This document shows, piece by piece, positions 1-8,805 of a stretch of 64,000 nucleotides of DNA (position 1 is its first letter; every line of letters begins with the position of its first letter). A program made the position numbers and the translations under genes. Origin of the DNA: Leucobacter exalbidus (GTDB lineage: Bacteria; Actinomycetota; Actinomycetes; Actinomycetales; Microbacteriaceae); the NCBI RefSeq assembly GCF_017834145.1, contig NZ_JAFIDA010000001.1, positions 3,100,001-3,164,000 of the forward strand. The letters run 5' to 3'. The notes beneath the pieces were generated by a model, which saw only the letters and a list, made by a program, of their open reading frames with translations, had not been told where the DNA came from and did no database searches.

Positions 1-633
1 AACGCTGGCAAGTCGAGCCTGCTGAACCGGCTGATTGATTCGCACGAGCTCGTGCAGAACCAGCTGTTCGCCACGCTCGATACCGCGATTCGTCATGCTG
101 AAACGAACGACGGCCGCACCTTCACCTACGCCGACACCGTCGGATTCGTGCGCAACCTGCCCCACCAGCTGGTCGAGGCGTTCCGCTCAACCTTTGAAGA
201 GGTAGGCGAGGCCGACGTGATTTTGCACGTGGTCGACGGCTCGCACCCCGAGCCCGAGGCACAGCTGGCCACGGTGCGCGCGGTGGTCACCGACGTTGAT
301 GCGCAAAACATTCCCGAGGTCGTTGTCTTCAACAAGTCCGACCTGATCACTGACTCGCAGCGCCTCGTGCTGCACGGCCTCGTCTCTGACGCCGTGTTCG
401 TCTCGGCCCGCACGGGTGAGGGCCTGGAAGAGCTGAAGGCGCGCGTGTATGCGGCGCTGCCGGTGCCGGATCGCGAAGTCACCGTCGTGGTGCCCTACGA
501 CCGCGGCGGGCTGGTCGCTGAAATGCACGAGCGCAACCGCGTCATCTCGACCGATTACGTCGAGGAGGGCACACAGGTACACGCCTATGTGTCAGACGAG
601 ATGTACTCGAAGATCGAGCCGTATCTCGTGTAA
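1..633 (+). CDS. hflX: GTPase HflX, C-terminal part (5' end outside the window)
   Basis: HflX is a ribosome-associated GTPase that splits stalled or stressed ribosomes. The reading frame is already open at base 1 and begins inside the P-loop (NAGKSS, residues 1-6 of the fragment). It continues with the G3 motif DTVGF near residue 45, the G4 motif NKSD near residue 111 and the G5-like SARTGEG near residue 134, and stops at 633. The N-terminal HflX domain lies upstream of the window. A strong hairpin terminator follows at 678-722, so this is the end of its transcription unit. The family call is secure because all downstream G motifs and the typical short C-terminal domain are present. Confidence 0.93.
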   Translation, partial: NAGKSSLLNRLIDSHELVQNQLFATLDTAIRHAETNDGRTFTYADTVGFVRNLPHQLVEAFRSTFEEVGEADVILHVVDGSHPEPEAQLATVRAVVTDVDAQNIPEVVVFNKSDLITDSQRLVLHGLVSDAVFVSARTGEGLEELKARVYAALPVPDREVTVVVPYDRGGLVAEMHERNRVISTDYVEEGTQVHAYVSDEMYSKIEPYLV

Positions 634-677
634 TGCCGCGTGCCCGGTGACCTGAAAAGTCATCAGCGAGAGTCTCC

Positions 678-722
678 ACAGCCCAGTGTATGTCTAATAA
701 CAGACACACACTGGGCTGTTTT
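678..722 (+). terminator. Rho-independent terminator after hflX
   Basis: An 18-base left arm at 678-695 pairs with 702-719 (one mismatch) around a 6-base loop and is followed by a short T run (719-722). It separates hflX from metE. Confidence 0.85.
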
Positions 723-879
723 AGTGGGGGTAGATCTTGGGCGAGTGGCGCGGGCAGCGTGTAACTTGACGTAATTCACACGGCGACATAAAACACCACC
801 GGGTGGCCTGCGCGATTACTTTAGGGAACACCAACGGCGCCCAAACCGGAGCGCTTCCCTCACCGTCGAAGGATCTCGC

Positions 880-3219
880 ATGTCTGCAATCTCTCCGCTG
901 TCTCAGGCCACCATTCTGGGATACCCCCGTATTGGTCGTCGCCGCGAACTCAAGCGCGCGATCGAATCGTTCTGGAAGGGCAACACGACCGAGGCAGAGC
1001 TGCAGGCCACCGCCCGCGAACTGCGCGCCACCACCCGCGCCCGCCTCGTCGAGCTCGGCCTCCCCACCGTGGGCAGCGCGATCCCCGAGAGCTTCAGCTT
1101 CTACGACCAGGTGCTCGACGCCACGCTCGCCCTCGGCGCGATCCCCGGCCGCTTCGCAAGCGTGACCGGCAGCGACCTCGACATCTACTTCTCGCTCGCC
1201 CGTGGCAACGACCAGCTGCAGCCGCTCGAAATGACCAAGTGGTTCGACACGAACTACCACTACAGCGTGCCCGAGATCGACGAGAACACAGGGCTCAAGG
1301 CAAACCCCGCGCAGCTCGTCGCCCAGGTCACCGAGGCACGCGAGCAGGGCATCGAGTCACGCCCCGTCATCGTCGGCCCCGTCACCTACCTGCTGCTGGC
1401 CAAGGCCTCCGATGACGCGGGTGAGGGCTTCGCGCCCATCGACCGCCTCGACGACGTCGTCGCCGTCTACGCCGAACTGCTGGGCGCGCTCGCCGCAGCT
1501 GGCGCCGGCTGGGTGCAGCTCGACGAGCCCGCCCTCGTGTCAGACTCGCTGTCGGTGCCCCGCGCCGAGACGCTCGCCCTGGTTGAGCGTGCCTACGCGG
1601 TGCTCGGTGCAGCGACAAACCGCCCCCAGATTCTGCTCACGGCCCCCTACGGCGACTCGTCGCAGGCGCTTGAGCGCCTCGGCAAGCTTCCCGTTGAAGC
1701 AGTGCAAGCCGACCTTGTGCGCGGCAGCTTGCCTACCGCGGCCCTCGCCTCGGGCGACCTCGCCGCAGCATTCACGGGCACGCAGCTCGTCGCAGGCGTC
1801 GTTGACGGCCGCAACATCTGGCGCACCGATCTGCGCCGCGCATTCTCACAGGCTGAGCAGCTGCAGACCGCGGGCATCAGCACCGTGATCGGCACCTCCA
1901 ACAGCCTGCAGCACGTGCCCCACGATGTGGCAGACGAGCAGCAGCTCAGCGCGCAGCTCAAGGGCTGGCTCGCGTTCGCCGATCAGAAGGTCGGCCAGGT
2001 GGCCACGCTCGCCCGTGGCCTCGTCGAGGGCGCCGCAGCGATCGAGACCGAGCTCGCCGACACCGATGCAGCCCTCGCAGATCGTGCGCAGGCGGCGGGT
2101 GTGCGCGTGGACGGGATCCGGAGCCGCGTTGCAGCCACCGGTCAGCCCGAGCGCGACCGCGTGACCGAACAGGAGCGCCGCGATGCGCAGGCTGACCTGG
2201 GAATTCCGCAGCTCGCGACGACCACAATCGGTTCGTTCCCGCAGACCACCGAGATTCGTAAGGCCCGCGCCGCGTTCACGCGCGGCGAGATCGATCAGGC
2301 GCAGTACGACGGCTTCTTGCGCGAAGAGATTGAGCGCGTTATTCGCCTGCAGGAGGAAATCGGGCTTGACGTGCTCGTGCACGGTGAGGCCGAGCGCAAC
2401 GACATGGTGCAGTACTTCGCCGAGCTGCTCGACGGCTTCGCGGTCACCGAGAACGGTTGGGTGCAGTCGTACGGCACCCGCGCCACGCGCCCGTCGATCC
2501 TGTGGGGCGATGTGTCACGCCCCGCGCCGATGACGGTTGCCTGGTCGGCCTTCGCCCAGTCGCTCACCGAGCGCCCCGTGAAGGGCATGCTCACGGGCCC
2601 CGTCACGATCCTCGCGTGGTCGTTCGTGCGTGATGACCAGCCGCTCGAAGACACCGCCAACCAGGTGGCGCTTGCCCTGCGCGACGAGATCGATGACCTC
2701 GTTTCGGCCGGCATCAAGATCGTGCAGGTCGATGAGCCCGCGCTGCGTGAGCTGCTGCCGCTCGACGCCGATCGCCAGGCCGCCTACCTCGACTGGTCGG
2801 TGGGTTCGTTCCGCCTCGCGACCGGTGGCGCTGGCGCCGACGTGCAGATCCACACGCACCTGTGCTACTCAGAGTTCGGCGAGATCATCGACGCCGTTGA
2901 CGGCCTCGACGCCGACGTCACGAGCATCGAGGCAGCCCGCAGCCGCATGGACGTTGTCGTGCCGCTGGGCGACCACGGCTACTCGCGCGGCATCGGCCCG
3001 GGCGTCTACGACATCCACTCACCCCGCGTGCCCAGCACCGAGGAGCAGGCCGAGCTGATTCGCATCGCGGCCGCCAGCATCCCCGGCCAGCAGCTGTGGG
3101 TCAACCCCGACTGCGGCTTGAAGACGCGCGGCTACGACGAGACGATCGCGAGCCTCACGAACCTGGTGCGTGCGGCGCGCGAGGTGCGCGAGGCCGCGCT
3201 CGCCGGCGTCGCGTCATAG
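880..3219 (+). CDS. metE: Cobalamin-independent methionine synthase MetE
   Basis: Transfers the methyl group of 5-methyltetrahydropteroyl-triglutamate to homocysteine to make methionine, in the cytoplasm. The 779-residue length fits the full two-barrel enzyme. The N-terminal part has the ATILGYPRIGRRRELK opening. The C-terminal barrel carries the zinc ligands His660 and Cys662 (HTHLCYSEFGE) and Cys745 (NPDCGLKTR). GAAGGA lies 7-8 bases before the ATG. It is followed by a second MetE-like gene and metF, so the cluster both makes methyl-tetrahydrofolate and uses it. No cobalamin or SAM riboswitch was recognised in the roughly 245 bases upstream, so its regulation is not visible here. Confidence 0.97.
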   Translation: MSAISPLSQATILGYPRIGRRRELKRAIESFWKGNTTEAELQATARELRATTRARLVELGLPTVGSAIPESFSFYDQVLDATLALGAIPGRFASVTGSDLDIYFSLARGNDQLQPLEMTKWFDTNYHYSVPEIDENTGLKANPAQLVAQVTEAREQGIESRPVIVGPVTYLLLAKASDDAGEGFAPIDRLDDVVAVYAELLGALAAAGAGWVQLDEPALVSDSLSVPRAETLALVERAYAVLGAATNRPQILLTAPYGDSSQALERLGKLPVEAVQADLVRGSLPTAALASGDLAAAFTGTQLVAGVVDGRNIWRTDLRRAFSQAEQLQTAGISTVIGTSNSLQHVPHDVADEQQLSAQLKGWLAFADQKVGQVATLARGLVEGAAAIETELADTDAALADRAQAAGVRVDGIRSRVAATGQPERDRVTEQERRDAQADLGIPQLATTTIGSFPQTTEIRKARAAFTRGEIDQAQYDGFLREEIERVIRLQEEIGLDVLVHGEAERNDMVQYFAELLDGFAVTENGWVQSYGTRATRPSILWGDVSRPAPMTVAWSAFAQSLTERPVKGMLTGPVTILAWSFVRDDQPLEDTANQVALALRDEIDDLVSAGIKIVQVDEPALRELLPLDADRQAAYLDWSVGSFRLATGGAGADVQIHTHLCYSEFGEIIDAVDGLDADVTSIEAARSRMDVVVPLGDHGYSRGIGPGVYDIHSPRVPSTEEQAELIRIAAASIPGQQLWVNPDCGLKTRGYDETIASLTNLVRAAREVREAALAGVAS

Positions 3220-3226
3220 GCGAGCC

Positions 3227-4471
3227 GTGACTGACACTGTTGCTTCCGTGAGTGGCGCCGCTGCCGGCGCCACCGCGGCGTGGCCCGTGGGCGAGCTGCC
3301 GACCGAACCGGTCGGCTCTCTCCCGCGGCCCGCGCGGCTGCAGCGCGCGGTGCTCGACGCCGACACCGGTCTCGCCTTGGCGGCCGAAGTGGCCGCGGAG
3401 GAAGACCGGGCGGTGCGCGAGACGCTCGCCCGCCTCGCCGACACCGGATCGCCCATCGTCACTGACGGTGAGCAGCGTCGGCAGAGCTTTGCGAGCTACC
3501 CGCTGGGTGCGAATCCGGATCGCGGTGAGCCCGGCAAAGACCCCGTGTTTGCCGTGTTCGCCGATGGTCACCACCGCGTGATCCCCGCGCTCACCCGCGC
3601 ACCGTTCGCGTTTCGCGCGTGGGCGGCCGCCGACGTGGCCGCGGCGCGCGCCCTCACCGACTTGCCGCTGAAGCAGGCGGTGGTGTCGCCGTCGATGCTG
3701 TCGCTGATGATGCCGGCCGATGGGCTGCTCGCGGCCCCCGGAGCCCCCGAGGTGCCCATTGATTACTCGCGCGCCGAGTTTCTCGACGATGTCGTGGCGG
3801 GGTGCGCCGAAGATATTCGCCGCTCGTTCGCTGCGGGCGCCTCGCGCGTCACCATCGACTTCACCGAGGGGCGGCTTGCGCTGCGCCGCGACCTGCGCGC
3901 GCCGTGGGCCGGGCCCGCAGCGCTGTCGGGGTTCATCGAGCTCATCAACCGCGTGCTCGACCGCGTGCCGCCCGAGCTGCGCGACGCCGTGGGCGTGCAC
4001 ACCTGCCCGGGCAACGACCACGACAGCGCGCACAGCGCCGACGTCGACTACGCCGAGCTGATCCCCGAGCTGTTTCAGATCGAAGCGGGGTACTTTCTGG
4101 TGCAGGCGGCGGGAGAAGCTGATCCGGATCGCGTGGCCCGGCTCGTTGGCCGCCAGCTGCGCGACCTCGCGAGCGCGGGCAAGCGCGCGCCGCGCGTGCT
4201 CTTCGGGGTGACGAACCCGACGAACCCGAAGCTCGAAACCGAGCAGGAAATCGCCGAGCAGTTGGTGCGGGCCGCGCGCTTCGTGCCGCCCGAGCTCATT
4301 GGATCGACCGATGATTGCGGGTTCTCTCCCTACCTGATCGATGAGAAGCCCAGGCACGGTTCGCCCGACTTTGCCCGCGATGTGGCGTTTGCCAAGATCG
4401 CGGCGCGCGTGCGCGGCACCCGCCGGGCGAGCGCAGAGCTTGCGGGCAGGCCCGCGGAGGTATTGGTATGA
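3227..4471 (+). CDS. MetE C-terminal-domain-like (methionine synthase II family) protein
   Basis: A 414-residue single-barrel protein of the MetE C-terminal family. The start is taken as the GTG at 3227, seven bases after metE ends, because an in-frame upstream start would lie inside metE. It opens with the family motif VGSLPRP, followed by DGEQRR, and keeps zinc-ligand candidates HTCPGN (near residue 263) and TDDCGFSP (near residue 363). Short MetE homologues of this kind are found in many actinobacteria, and some may take methyl groups from donors other than folate. The last four bases (ATGA) overlap the start of metF, so the two are translationally coupled. The exact methyl donor cannot be told from sequence. 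Confidence 0.85.
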   Translation: MTDTVASVSGAAAGATAAWPVGELPTEPVGSLPRPARLQRAVLDADTGLALAAEVAAEEDRAVRETLARLADTGSPIVTDGEQRRQSFASYPLGANPDRGEPGKDPVFAVFADGHHRVIPALTRAPFAFRAWAAADVAAARALTDLPLKQAVVSPSMLSLMMPADGLLAAPGAPEVPIDYSRAEFLDDVVAGCAEDIRRSFAAGASRVTIDFTEGRLALRRDLRAPWAGPAALSGFIELINRVLDRVPPELRDAVGVHTCPGNDHDSAHSADVDYAELIPELFQIEAGYFLVQAAGEADPDRVARLVGRQLRDLASAGKRAPRVLFGVTNPTNPKLETEQEIAEQLVRAARFVPPELIGSTDDCGFSPYLIDEKPRHGSPDFARDVAFAKIAARVRGTRRASAELAGRPAEVLV

Positions 4472-5370
4472 GTGACGTCCTCTTAACCGGCAGCGCTCCG
4501 ACCCGGCCGAGGTTCTCGTTCGAGGTGTTTCCCGCCCGCAGCGGGGCCGCCGCGCTCGCCCTGGGCAATGCGGTGCAGCACCTCGCGGCGGTGGGCCCCG
4601 ACTTCATCTCGGTGACCTACGGCGCCAACGGATCAAACCGTGATGCCTCGCGCGATCTCGTGCGCTACCTGCGCGATCACACGAACGCGCTGCCGCTCGC
4701 ACACCTCACCACGGTGGGGGAGACGCGGCAGGCGATCCTCGAGACCATTCACGCGATTATGGACGCCGGCGTGCACGACTTTCTTGCGCTGCGGGGTGAC
4801 CCGCCGCGCGGGGCGAGCGAAGATGACCCTGCGGTGTCGGGGTCGCTGAGTTCGCTCGAACTCGTCAAGCTCGTGGCGCAGGCGCGTGCAGAACGCCCCG
4901 CGTTCACGAGCGTGGGGCGCACCTCGGTCGCGGCGTACCCCAACGGGCACCCGCTGTCGCGGTCACGATCTGAGGACATTGACTGGCTCGTGGCGAAGCA
5001 GGAAGCCGGGGCGCAGTTCGCGGTTTCGCAGCTGTTCTTCAACGCCGACGAATACCTCAGCTATGTGAGCGACGCGCGAGATGCGGGCCTCACGATGCCG
5101 GTGCTACCGGGGCTGATGCCGGTGGCGACGGCCGCGCAGCTGCGCAAGGTGGCTGAGCTTGCCGGGCGCCCGGCTCCCGCCGAGCTCATGCGTGAGATCG
5201 AGGAGGCCGGGGGATACGCCCCAGAGCTCGGTGTTGAACACTCGGTGGCGCTCGCGAAAGAGCTGCTGGCGGGCGGGGCCCCGTCACTGCACCTCTACAC
5301 CTTTAACCGGCACGAGCGCGTGCTCGCCGTGCTGCGTGAGCTCGAACTGCTGGCACCGGTGGCGGTGTAA
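4468..5370 (+). CDS. metF: 5,10-methylenetetrahydrofolate reductase
   Basis: Reduces 5,10-methylene-THF to 5-methyl-THF, the methyl donor for MetE, using a flavin cofactor. The 300-residue protein has the family opening FSFEVFPAR, followed by SVTYGANGS, the central ALRGDPP motif and the QLFFN motif near residue 190. It overlaps the preceding gene by ATGA and forms a metE / metE-like / metF unit. The unit ends at the hairpin 5405-5444, which it shares with the convergent lexA gene. Confidence 0.95.
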   Translation: MSDVLLTGSAPTRPRFSFEVFPARSGAAALALGNAVQHLAAVGPDFISVTYGANGSNRDASRDLVRYLRDHTNALPLAHLTTVGETRQAILETIHAIMDAGVHDFLALRGDPPRGASEDDPAVSGSLSSLELVKLVAQARAERPAFTSVGRTSVAAYPNGHPLSRSRSEDIDWLVAKQEAGAQFAVSQLFFNADEYLSYVSDARDAGLTMPVLPGLMPVATAAQLRKVAELAGRPAPAELMREIEEAGGYAPELGVEHSVALAKELLAGGAPSLHLYTFNRHERVLAVLRELELLAPVAV

Positions 5371-5404
5371 CGCGGGCTCGTTCTGCGCTTACCTATATAC
5401 AACG

Positions 5405-5444
5405 AACGCGAGCTGCTCATCACTATCGATGAGCAGCTCGCGTT
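5405..5444. terminator. Bidirectional hairpin between metF and lexA
   Basis: A perfect 17-bp stem (5405-5421 with 5428-5444) with a 6-base loop lies between two convergent genes. The downstream T tract is poor on both sides. Confidence 0.75.
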
Positions 5445-5463
5445 ATTTGGTGTGTGGGGCTAG

Positions 5464-6117
5464 TTAGATCGAGCGCAGCACCGCGACGACCTTGCCGAGC
5501 ACCTCGGCGTAGTCGCCCAGGATCGGCTCAAACGCGCTGTTGCGGGGGAGCAGCCAGGTGTGACCGTCGCGCCTGCGAAACACCTTTACGGTGGCTTCGC
5601 CATCGAGCATCGCGGCAACAATATCGCCGTTGTTGGCCTCGCGCTGCTGCCTGATGACGACAAAGTCGCCATCGCAGATGGCCGCATCGATCATCGAGTC
5701 GCCCACGACGCGCAGCATGAAGACCGTGCCGTCGCCCACGAGCTGGCGGGGCAGCGGCATGAGTTCTTCGACCTGCTGCTCTGCGGTGATGGGCACACCG
5801 GCGGCGATCTGGCCCACCAGTGGCACATATGCCGTCTCTTCGGCTTGCACGGGCGGCTCAGCGGGGGCCGCCGGAGCGGTGGGGTCGATGAGTACCTCGA
5901 GTGCGCGCGGGCGGTGCGGGTCGCGGCGAATGCAGCCCGCCAATTCGAGGCGGCTGAGCTGGTGGGTGACACTCGACAGCGACGACAGGCCGACGGCGTC
6001 GCCGATCTCGCGCATGCTCGGCGGGTAGCCGCGGTCTTCCACGGAGCTCGCGATGAACTCAAGAATTGAGCGCTGTTTATCGCTGAGGCGTTCAAGCCGA
6101 CGTGCGATATCGACCAT
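5464..6117 (-). CDS. lexA: LexA SOS repressor
   Basis: Repressor of the SOS DNA-damage regulon; it inactivates itself by cleavage when RecA filaments form. The N-terminal winged helix (residues 1-70) includes [15 protein letters not shown]. The cleavage site is Ala106-Gly107 (QIAAGVP), and the catalytic dyad is Ser141 (GDSMID) and Lys178 (ATVKVF). A longer frame extends to 6171, but the ATG at 6117 is preferred because GAAGGAG lies eight bases before it and the sequence from there matches family N-termini. It is divergent from a LysM gene, and two LexA-box-like sites lie between them, so autoregulation is likely. Confidence 0.97.
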   Translation of the reverse strand: MVDIARRLERLSDKQRSILEFIASSVEDRGYPPSMREIGDAVGLSSLSSVTHQLSRLELAGCIRRDPHRPRALEVLIDPTAPAAPAEPPVQAEETAYVPLVGQIAAGVPITAEQQVEELMPLPRQLVGDGTVFMLRVVGDSMIDAAICDGDFVVIRQQREANNGDIVAAMLDGEATVKVFRRRDGHTWLLPRNSAFEPILGDYAEVLGKVVAVLRSI

Positions 6118-6235
6118 GATTGCTGCTCCTTCGATGTGGTGGTGCACTGTCGCCGGGGCTGCTGACTGCAATGTCGGTGGTACCTGCTTGAGTGCTCTCG
6201 TTAGTTCGAAACTCTACCGACTGCCTGATACTTGG

Positions 6236-6251
6236 CCAAACAAGTGTTCGA
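6236..6251. promoter_or_regulatory. Putative LexA (SOS) box 1
   Basis: CCAAACAAGTGTTCGA matches the Gram-positive/actinobacterial SOS box TCGAAC-N4-GTTCGA at 10 of 12 defined positions. It lies between divergent lexA and the LysM gene. Confidence 0.7.
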
Positions 6252-6321
6252 GTGTCGTGGTATTTCGTGCAAAACAACTTCGATTCTGAGGTTGCTCTTT
6301 CGATCTTTCGAAGATATATTC

Positions 6322-6335
6322 GAAACAGATGTTCG
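6322..6335. promoter_or_regulatory. Putative LexA (SOS) box 2
   Basis: GAAACAGATGTTCG has a perfect right half-site and three of five bases in the left half-site of the SOS box CGAAC-N4-GTTCG. It lies 36 bases before the LysM gene start, where it could block that promoter. Confidence 0.5.
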
Positions 6336-6371
6336 CATGACTGCGACAATCCACTTGAAGGGAACTCGACT

Positions 6372-6803
6372 ATGAGTGCAACACTGACGCAGCTGCCTGC
6401 GGCGCGACGCGTTACCGGGCAGTACTCGTCCGCTCGCCAGGCGGCGCAGCCCACGGCAAGCATTCGGCTGACGCGCAGAGGGCGCTTCGTGTTTGGTGCG
6501 CTGGGTGTGTTTGGTGCGGCGGCCTCGCTCGCGCTGATCGCGTCGTTGTCAGCGGCCCCGGCCATCGCCGCCAACGAGGGCAGTGGTGCAACGTTCGGGT
6601 ACGTGGTGGCGGCCCCCGGGGCGTCGCTGTGGCAGCTCGCCACCGAGCTCGACCCGTCGATGGATCCGCGTGACCTCGTCGCCGAGATCGTGCACTTGAA
6701 CCAGTTGCAGGGCTCTGACGTGGTCGTGGGACAGTCCATCGCGGTGCCGCTGCGGTACACCGAAAGCCCCGCGGTGATGTCTGCCGATGAGCTGGGTCTG
6801 TAA
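6372..6803 (+). CDS. Membrane-anchored LysM protein divergent from lexA (SOS cell-division regulator type)
   Basis: A 143-residue protein. The start is the ATG at 6372, preceded by TTGAAGGGA. It has a basic cytoplasmic N-terminus, one membrane segment at about residues 40-63 (LGVFGAAASLALIASL region) and a LysM-like peptidoglycan-binding domain (about 74-122: GYVVAAPGASLWQLATEL to VVGQSIAVP). In mycobacteria and corynebacteria the gene divergent from lexA (Rv2719c/ChiZ, DivS) is an SOS-induced division inhibitor, and in Rv2719c it carries a LysM domain. The position and the SOS boxes suggest the same role here. No hydrolase domain is visible, so an inhibitory or scaffolding role is more likely than an enzymatic one. 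Confidence 0.8.
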   Translation: MSATLTQLPAARRVTGQYSSARQAAQPTASIRLTRRGRFVFGALGVFGAAASLALIASLSAAPAIAANEGSGATFGYVVAAPGASLWQLATELDPSMDPRDLVAEIVHLNQLQGSDVVVGQSIAVPLRYTESPAVMSADELGL

Positions 6804-6857
6804 CGCACCCGCCCGTAACGCAACGCAGTCTGTTTCAGTGAACTACGCAGGAGATCG

Positions 6858-6863
6858 TAGACT
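6858..6863 (+). promoter_or_regulatory. Extended -10-like TAGACT just before hisC (leaderless promoter)
   Basis: TAGACT ends 6 bases before the hisC GTG, so transcription would begin at or next to the start codon. A GGAG at 6850-6853 lies too far upstream to act as a ribosome site for this start. Confidence 0.55.
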
Positions 6864-6869
6864 GAGTGG

Positions 6870-7952
6870 GTGACCAGTCTGAGCGACCTCCCCCTCCGTG
6901 CAAATCTCGTCGGCAAGAGCCCCTACGGTGCCCCGCAAGATCCGGTGCCCGTAAGCCTGAACGTCAACGAGAACACCCATCCCATTCCCGACGAAGTCGT
7001 CGCAGATATTGCGGCAGCGCTCGAACGTGCAGTGCGCACCGCGAACCGCTACCCCGATCGTGACTTTGTTGAGTTGCGTGAAGCGCTCGCCGGGTACCTC
7101 GGGCACGGCCTCACCGCAGAGCAGCTGTGGGCGGCGAACGGTTCAAACGAGGTGCTGCAGCAGGTGCTGCAGGCCTTTGGTGGCCCCGGCCGCACTCTGC
7201 TGAGCTTCAGCCCCACCTACTCCATGTACCCGTTGCTTGCCGACGGCACCGACACCGCCTACATCGACGTGCCACGCCCCACGGGCTACCGGCTCACCCC
7301 CGAGAGTGTGCGCGCGGCGTTGACCGAGCACGCCCCGAGCATCGCGATCTTGTGCGGCCCCAATAACCCGACGGGTACGCCGCTCGACCGCGAAACGATT
7401 CTCGCGGCCTACGACGCATTCGACGGCATGCTGATCGTCGACGAAGCCTACTTCGAGTTCGACAACGAACGCGAGAGCGCGGTGACCCTGCTCGAGGGGC
7501 GCCCCCGCCTGCTCGTATCACGCACCATGAGCAAGGCCTTCGCCTTCGCCGGCGTGCGCCTGGGCTACCTCGCGGCCGACCCCGCGGTCATCGATGCGCT
7601 GCGCCTCGTGCGGCTGCCGTACCACCTGTCGGCGCTGACGCAGGCCGCGGCGACCACCGCAATCAAGCACGCAGCCACGATGCTCGCGACCGTTGATGAC
7701 ATTCGGGTGCAGCGCGACCGGCTGGCCGCGGCACTCACCGAGCTTGGCTACCGCGTGCACGATTCGGGCGCCAACTTCATTCTCGTGGGCGGCTTCCTGG
7801 ATCCCAATGGCATGTTCGAAGAACTGCGTGCGCGGGGCATTTTGATCCGGCACCTGGGGATCGCAGGCCACCTGCGGATCACCGCGGGCACCGAGGCCGA
7901 AACGACCGAGGTTATTCGAGCCATCACCGAGCTCACAACTCTCAGCTCCTAG
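6870..7952 (+). CDS. hisC: Histidinol-phosphate aminotransferase
   Basis: PLP enzyme that transaminates imidazole-acetol phosphate to histidinol phosphate. The 360-residue fold-type I aminotransferase shows LNVNENTHPIPDEV near the N-terminus, GPNNPTG for substrate and PLP contacts, the PLP-phosphate/aspartate region IVDEAY, and the PLP lysine in SKAFAFAGVRLGYLA. It starts the histidine gene group. hisD and the other his genes are not in the window. A thiol-redox pair separates it from hisB. Confidence 0.95.
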   Translation: MTSLSDLPLRANLVGKSPYGAPQDPVPVSLNVNENTHPIPDEVVADIAAALERAVRTANRYPDRDFVELREALAGYLGHGLTAEQLWAANGSNEVLQQVLQAFGGPGRTLLSFSPTYSMYPLLADGTDTAYIDVPRPTGYRLTPESVRAALTEHAPSIAILCGPNNPTGTPLDRETILAAYDAFDGMLIVDEAYFEFDNERESAVTLLEGRPRLLVSRTMSKAFAFAGVRLGYLAADPAVIDALRLVRLPYHLSALTQAAATTAIKHAATMLATVDDIRVQRDRLAAALTELGYRVHDSGANFILVGGFLDPNGMFEELRARGILIRHLGIAGHLRITAGTEAETTEVIRAITELTTLSS

Positions 7953-7980
7953 CCAGAAGCTCTCCCTATAGGGTCGAGGC

Positions 7981-8805
7981 ATGACGTCAGCCCCTGAAGT
8001 TCTGCCCCGTCACATCCTCGAACGCCGGTTGCGCAGCGCGCGCCTGTGGAACGTGATGCTTGCCGTGATCGCGGCACTCGCGTTGGTGTTCGGGGGTGTG
8101 ATGTGGTCGCAGAACTCCTCGGGTAACCAGGCTGCAGTGGCAGTGGCAGTGGCAGTGGCAGACGGCGCCGGTAACGCGGCGCCCGAAGCGACGACCCCCG
8201 AGCTCACCGGCGAGGTCGACGGCGCTGCCGCCGAGCAGCCCGCAACGGGTGCCGCACCGGTGGTTGAACGACGCATCGAGGGCGACCCGATGGCCATCGG
8301 TGACATCGACGCCCCCGTCGTGTTGTCAGAGTGGGTAGACCTGCGCTGCCCCTACTGCGCGGTGTACACCCGCGATACCCTCCCCGACGTCGTCAAGGAG
8401 TACGTCGACTCGGGCAAGGTGCGCATTGAGATGCACGACGTTGCATTCTTCGGCGAGGAGTCGCTGCGTGCCTCAACGGCGGCCCGGGCCGCGGCCGAGC
8501 AGGGTAAGTACTTTGAGTTTCTCGACGCCGTCTACGAGGCAGCCCCAGAATCTGGGCACCCCGAGCTGACGACGAAAGAACTCATCGGTCACGCCCGCAC
8601 CGCTGGCGTCCCCAATATTGAGCTGTTCACGAGCGACATGGAGCGCGAAGACCTGCGCGCCGAGGTCACCCAGATGACGACCGAGGCGAGCGAACTCGGC
8701 GTCACGGGCGTGCCCTTCTTCGCCGTCGACGGGCAGGCGTTTAGCGGCGCCCAGCCCATCGACTACTTCCGCGAGTTCCTCGACTCGATGGTCGCCGAGA
8801 AATAA
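7981..8805 (+). CDS. Membrane-anchored DsbA-family thiol:disulfide oxidoreductase
   Basis: Extracytoplasmic thioredoxin-fold protein of the DsbA/DsbG (thioredoxin_4) type. It has a cytoplasmic N-terminus, a membrane anchor (about residues 23-42) and a low-complexity linker (VAVAVAVAVA at about 51-60, encoded by tandem GCAGTG units). The thioredoxin domain follows from about residue 100, with active site Cys123-Pro-Tyr-Cys126 and the cis-proline region VTGVPFFAVDG. Its stop overlaps the start of the CcdA-like gene (TAATG), which suggests that the latter supplies or removes electrons for it. Confidence 0.9.
   Translation: MTSAPEVLPRHILERRLRSARLWNVMLAVIAALALVFGGVMWSQNSSGNQAAVAVAVAVADGAGNAAPEATTPELTGEVDGAAAEQPATGAAPVVERRIEGDPMAIGDIDAPVVLSEWVDLRCPYCAVYTRDTLPDVVKEYVDSGKVRIEMHDVAFFGEESLRASTAARAAAEQGKYFEFLDAVYEAAPESGHPELTTKELIGHARTAGVPNIELFTSDMEREDLRAEVTQMTTEASELGVTGVPFFAVDGQAFSGAQPIDYFREFLDSMVAEK
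8134..8160 (+). repeat. Hexanucleotide microsatellite (GCAGTG)4 + GCA in the DsbA-like gene
   Basis: Four perfect tandem GCAGTG units plus a partial fifth encode an alternating Ala-Val stretch next to the membrane anchor. Loss or gain of a unit would keep frame and change linker length. Confidence 0.9.

Noticed and set aside
634-879. Possible cobalamin or SAM riboswitch upstream of metE
   Set aside because: No B12 box or SAM-type core could be found, and the region holds mainly the hflX terminator.
3155-4357. A 400-codon open frame antisense to the MetE-like gene
   Set aside because: High G+C content produces long antisense frames. It has no family motifs, and the sense frame has clear homology and coupling.
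8134-8160. CRISPR-like tandem repeat
   Set aside because: Six-base units with no spacers inside a coding frame; it is a microsatellite.
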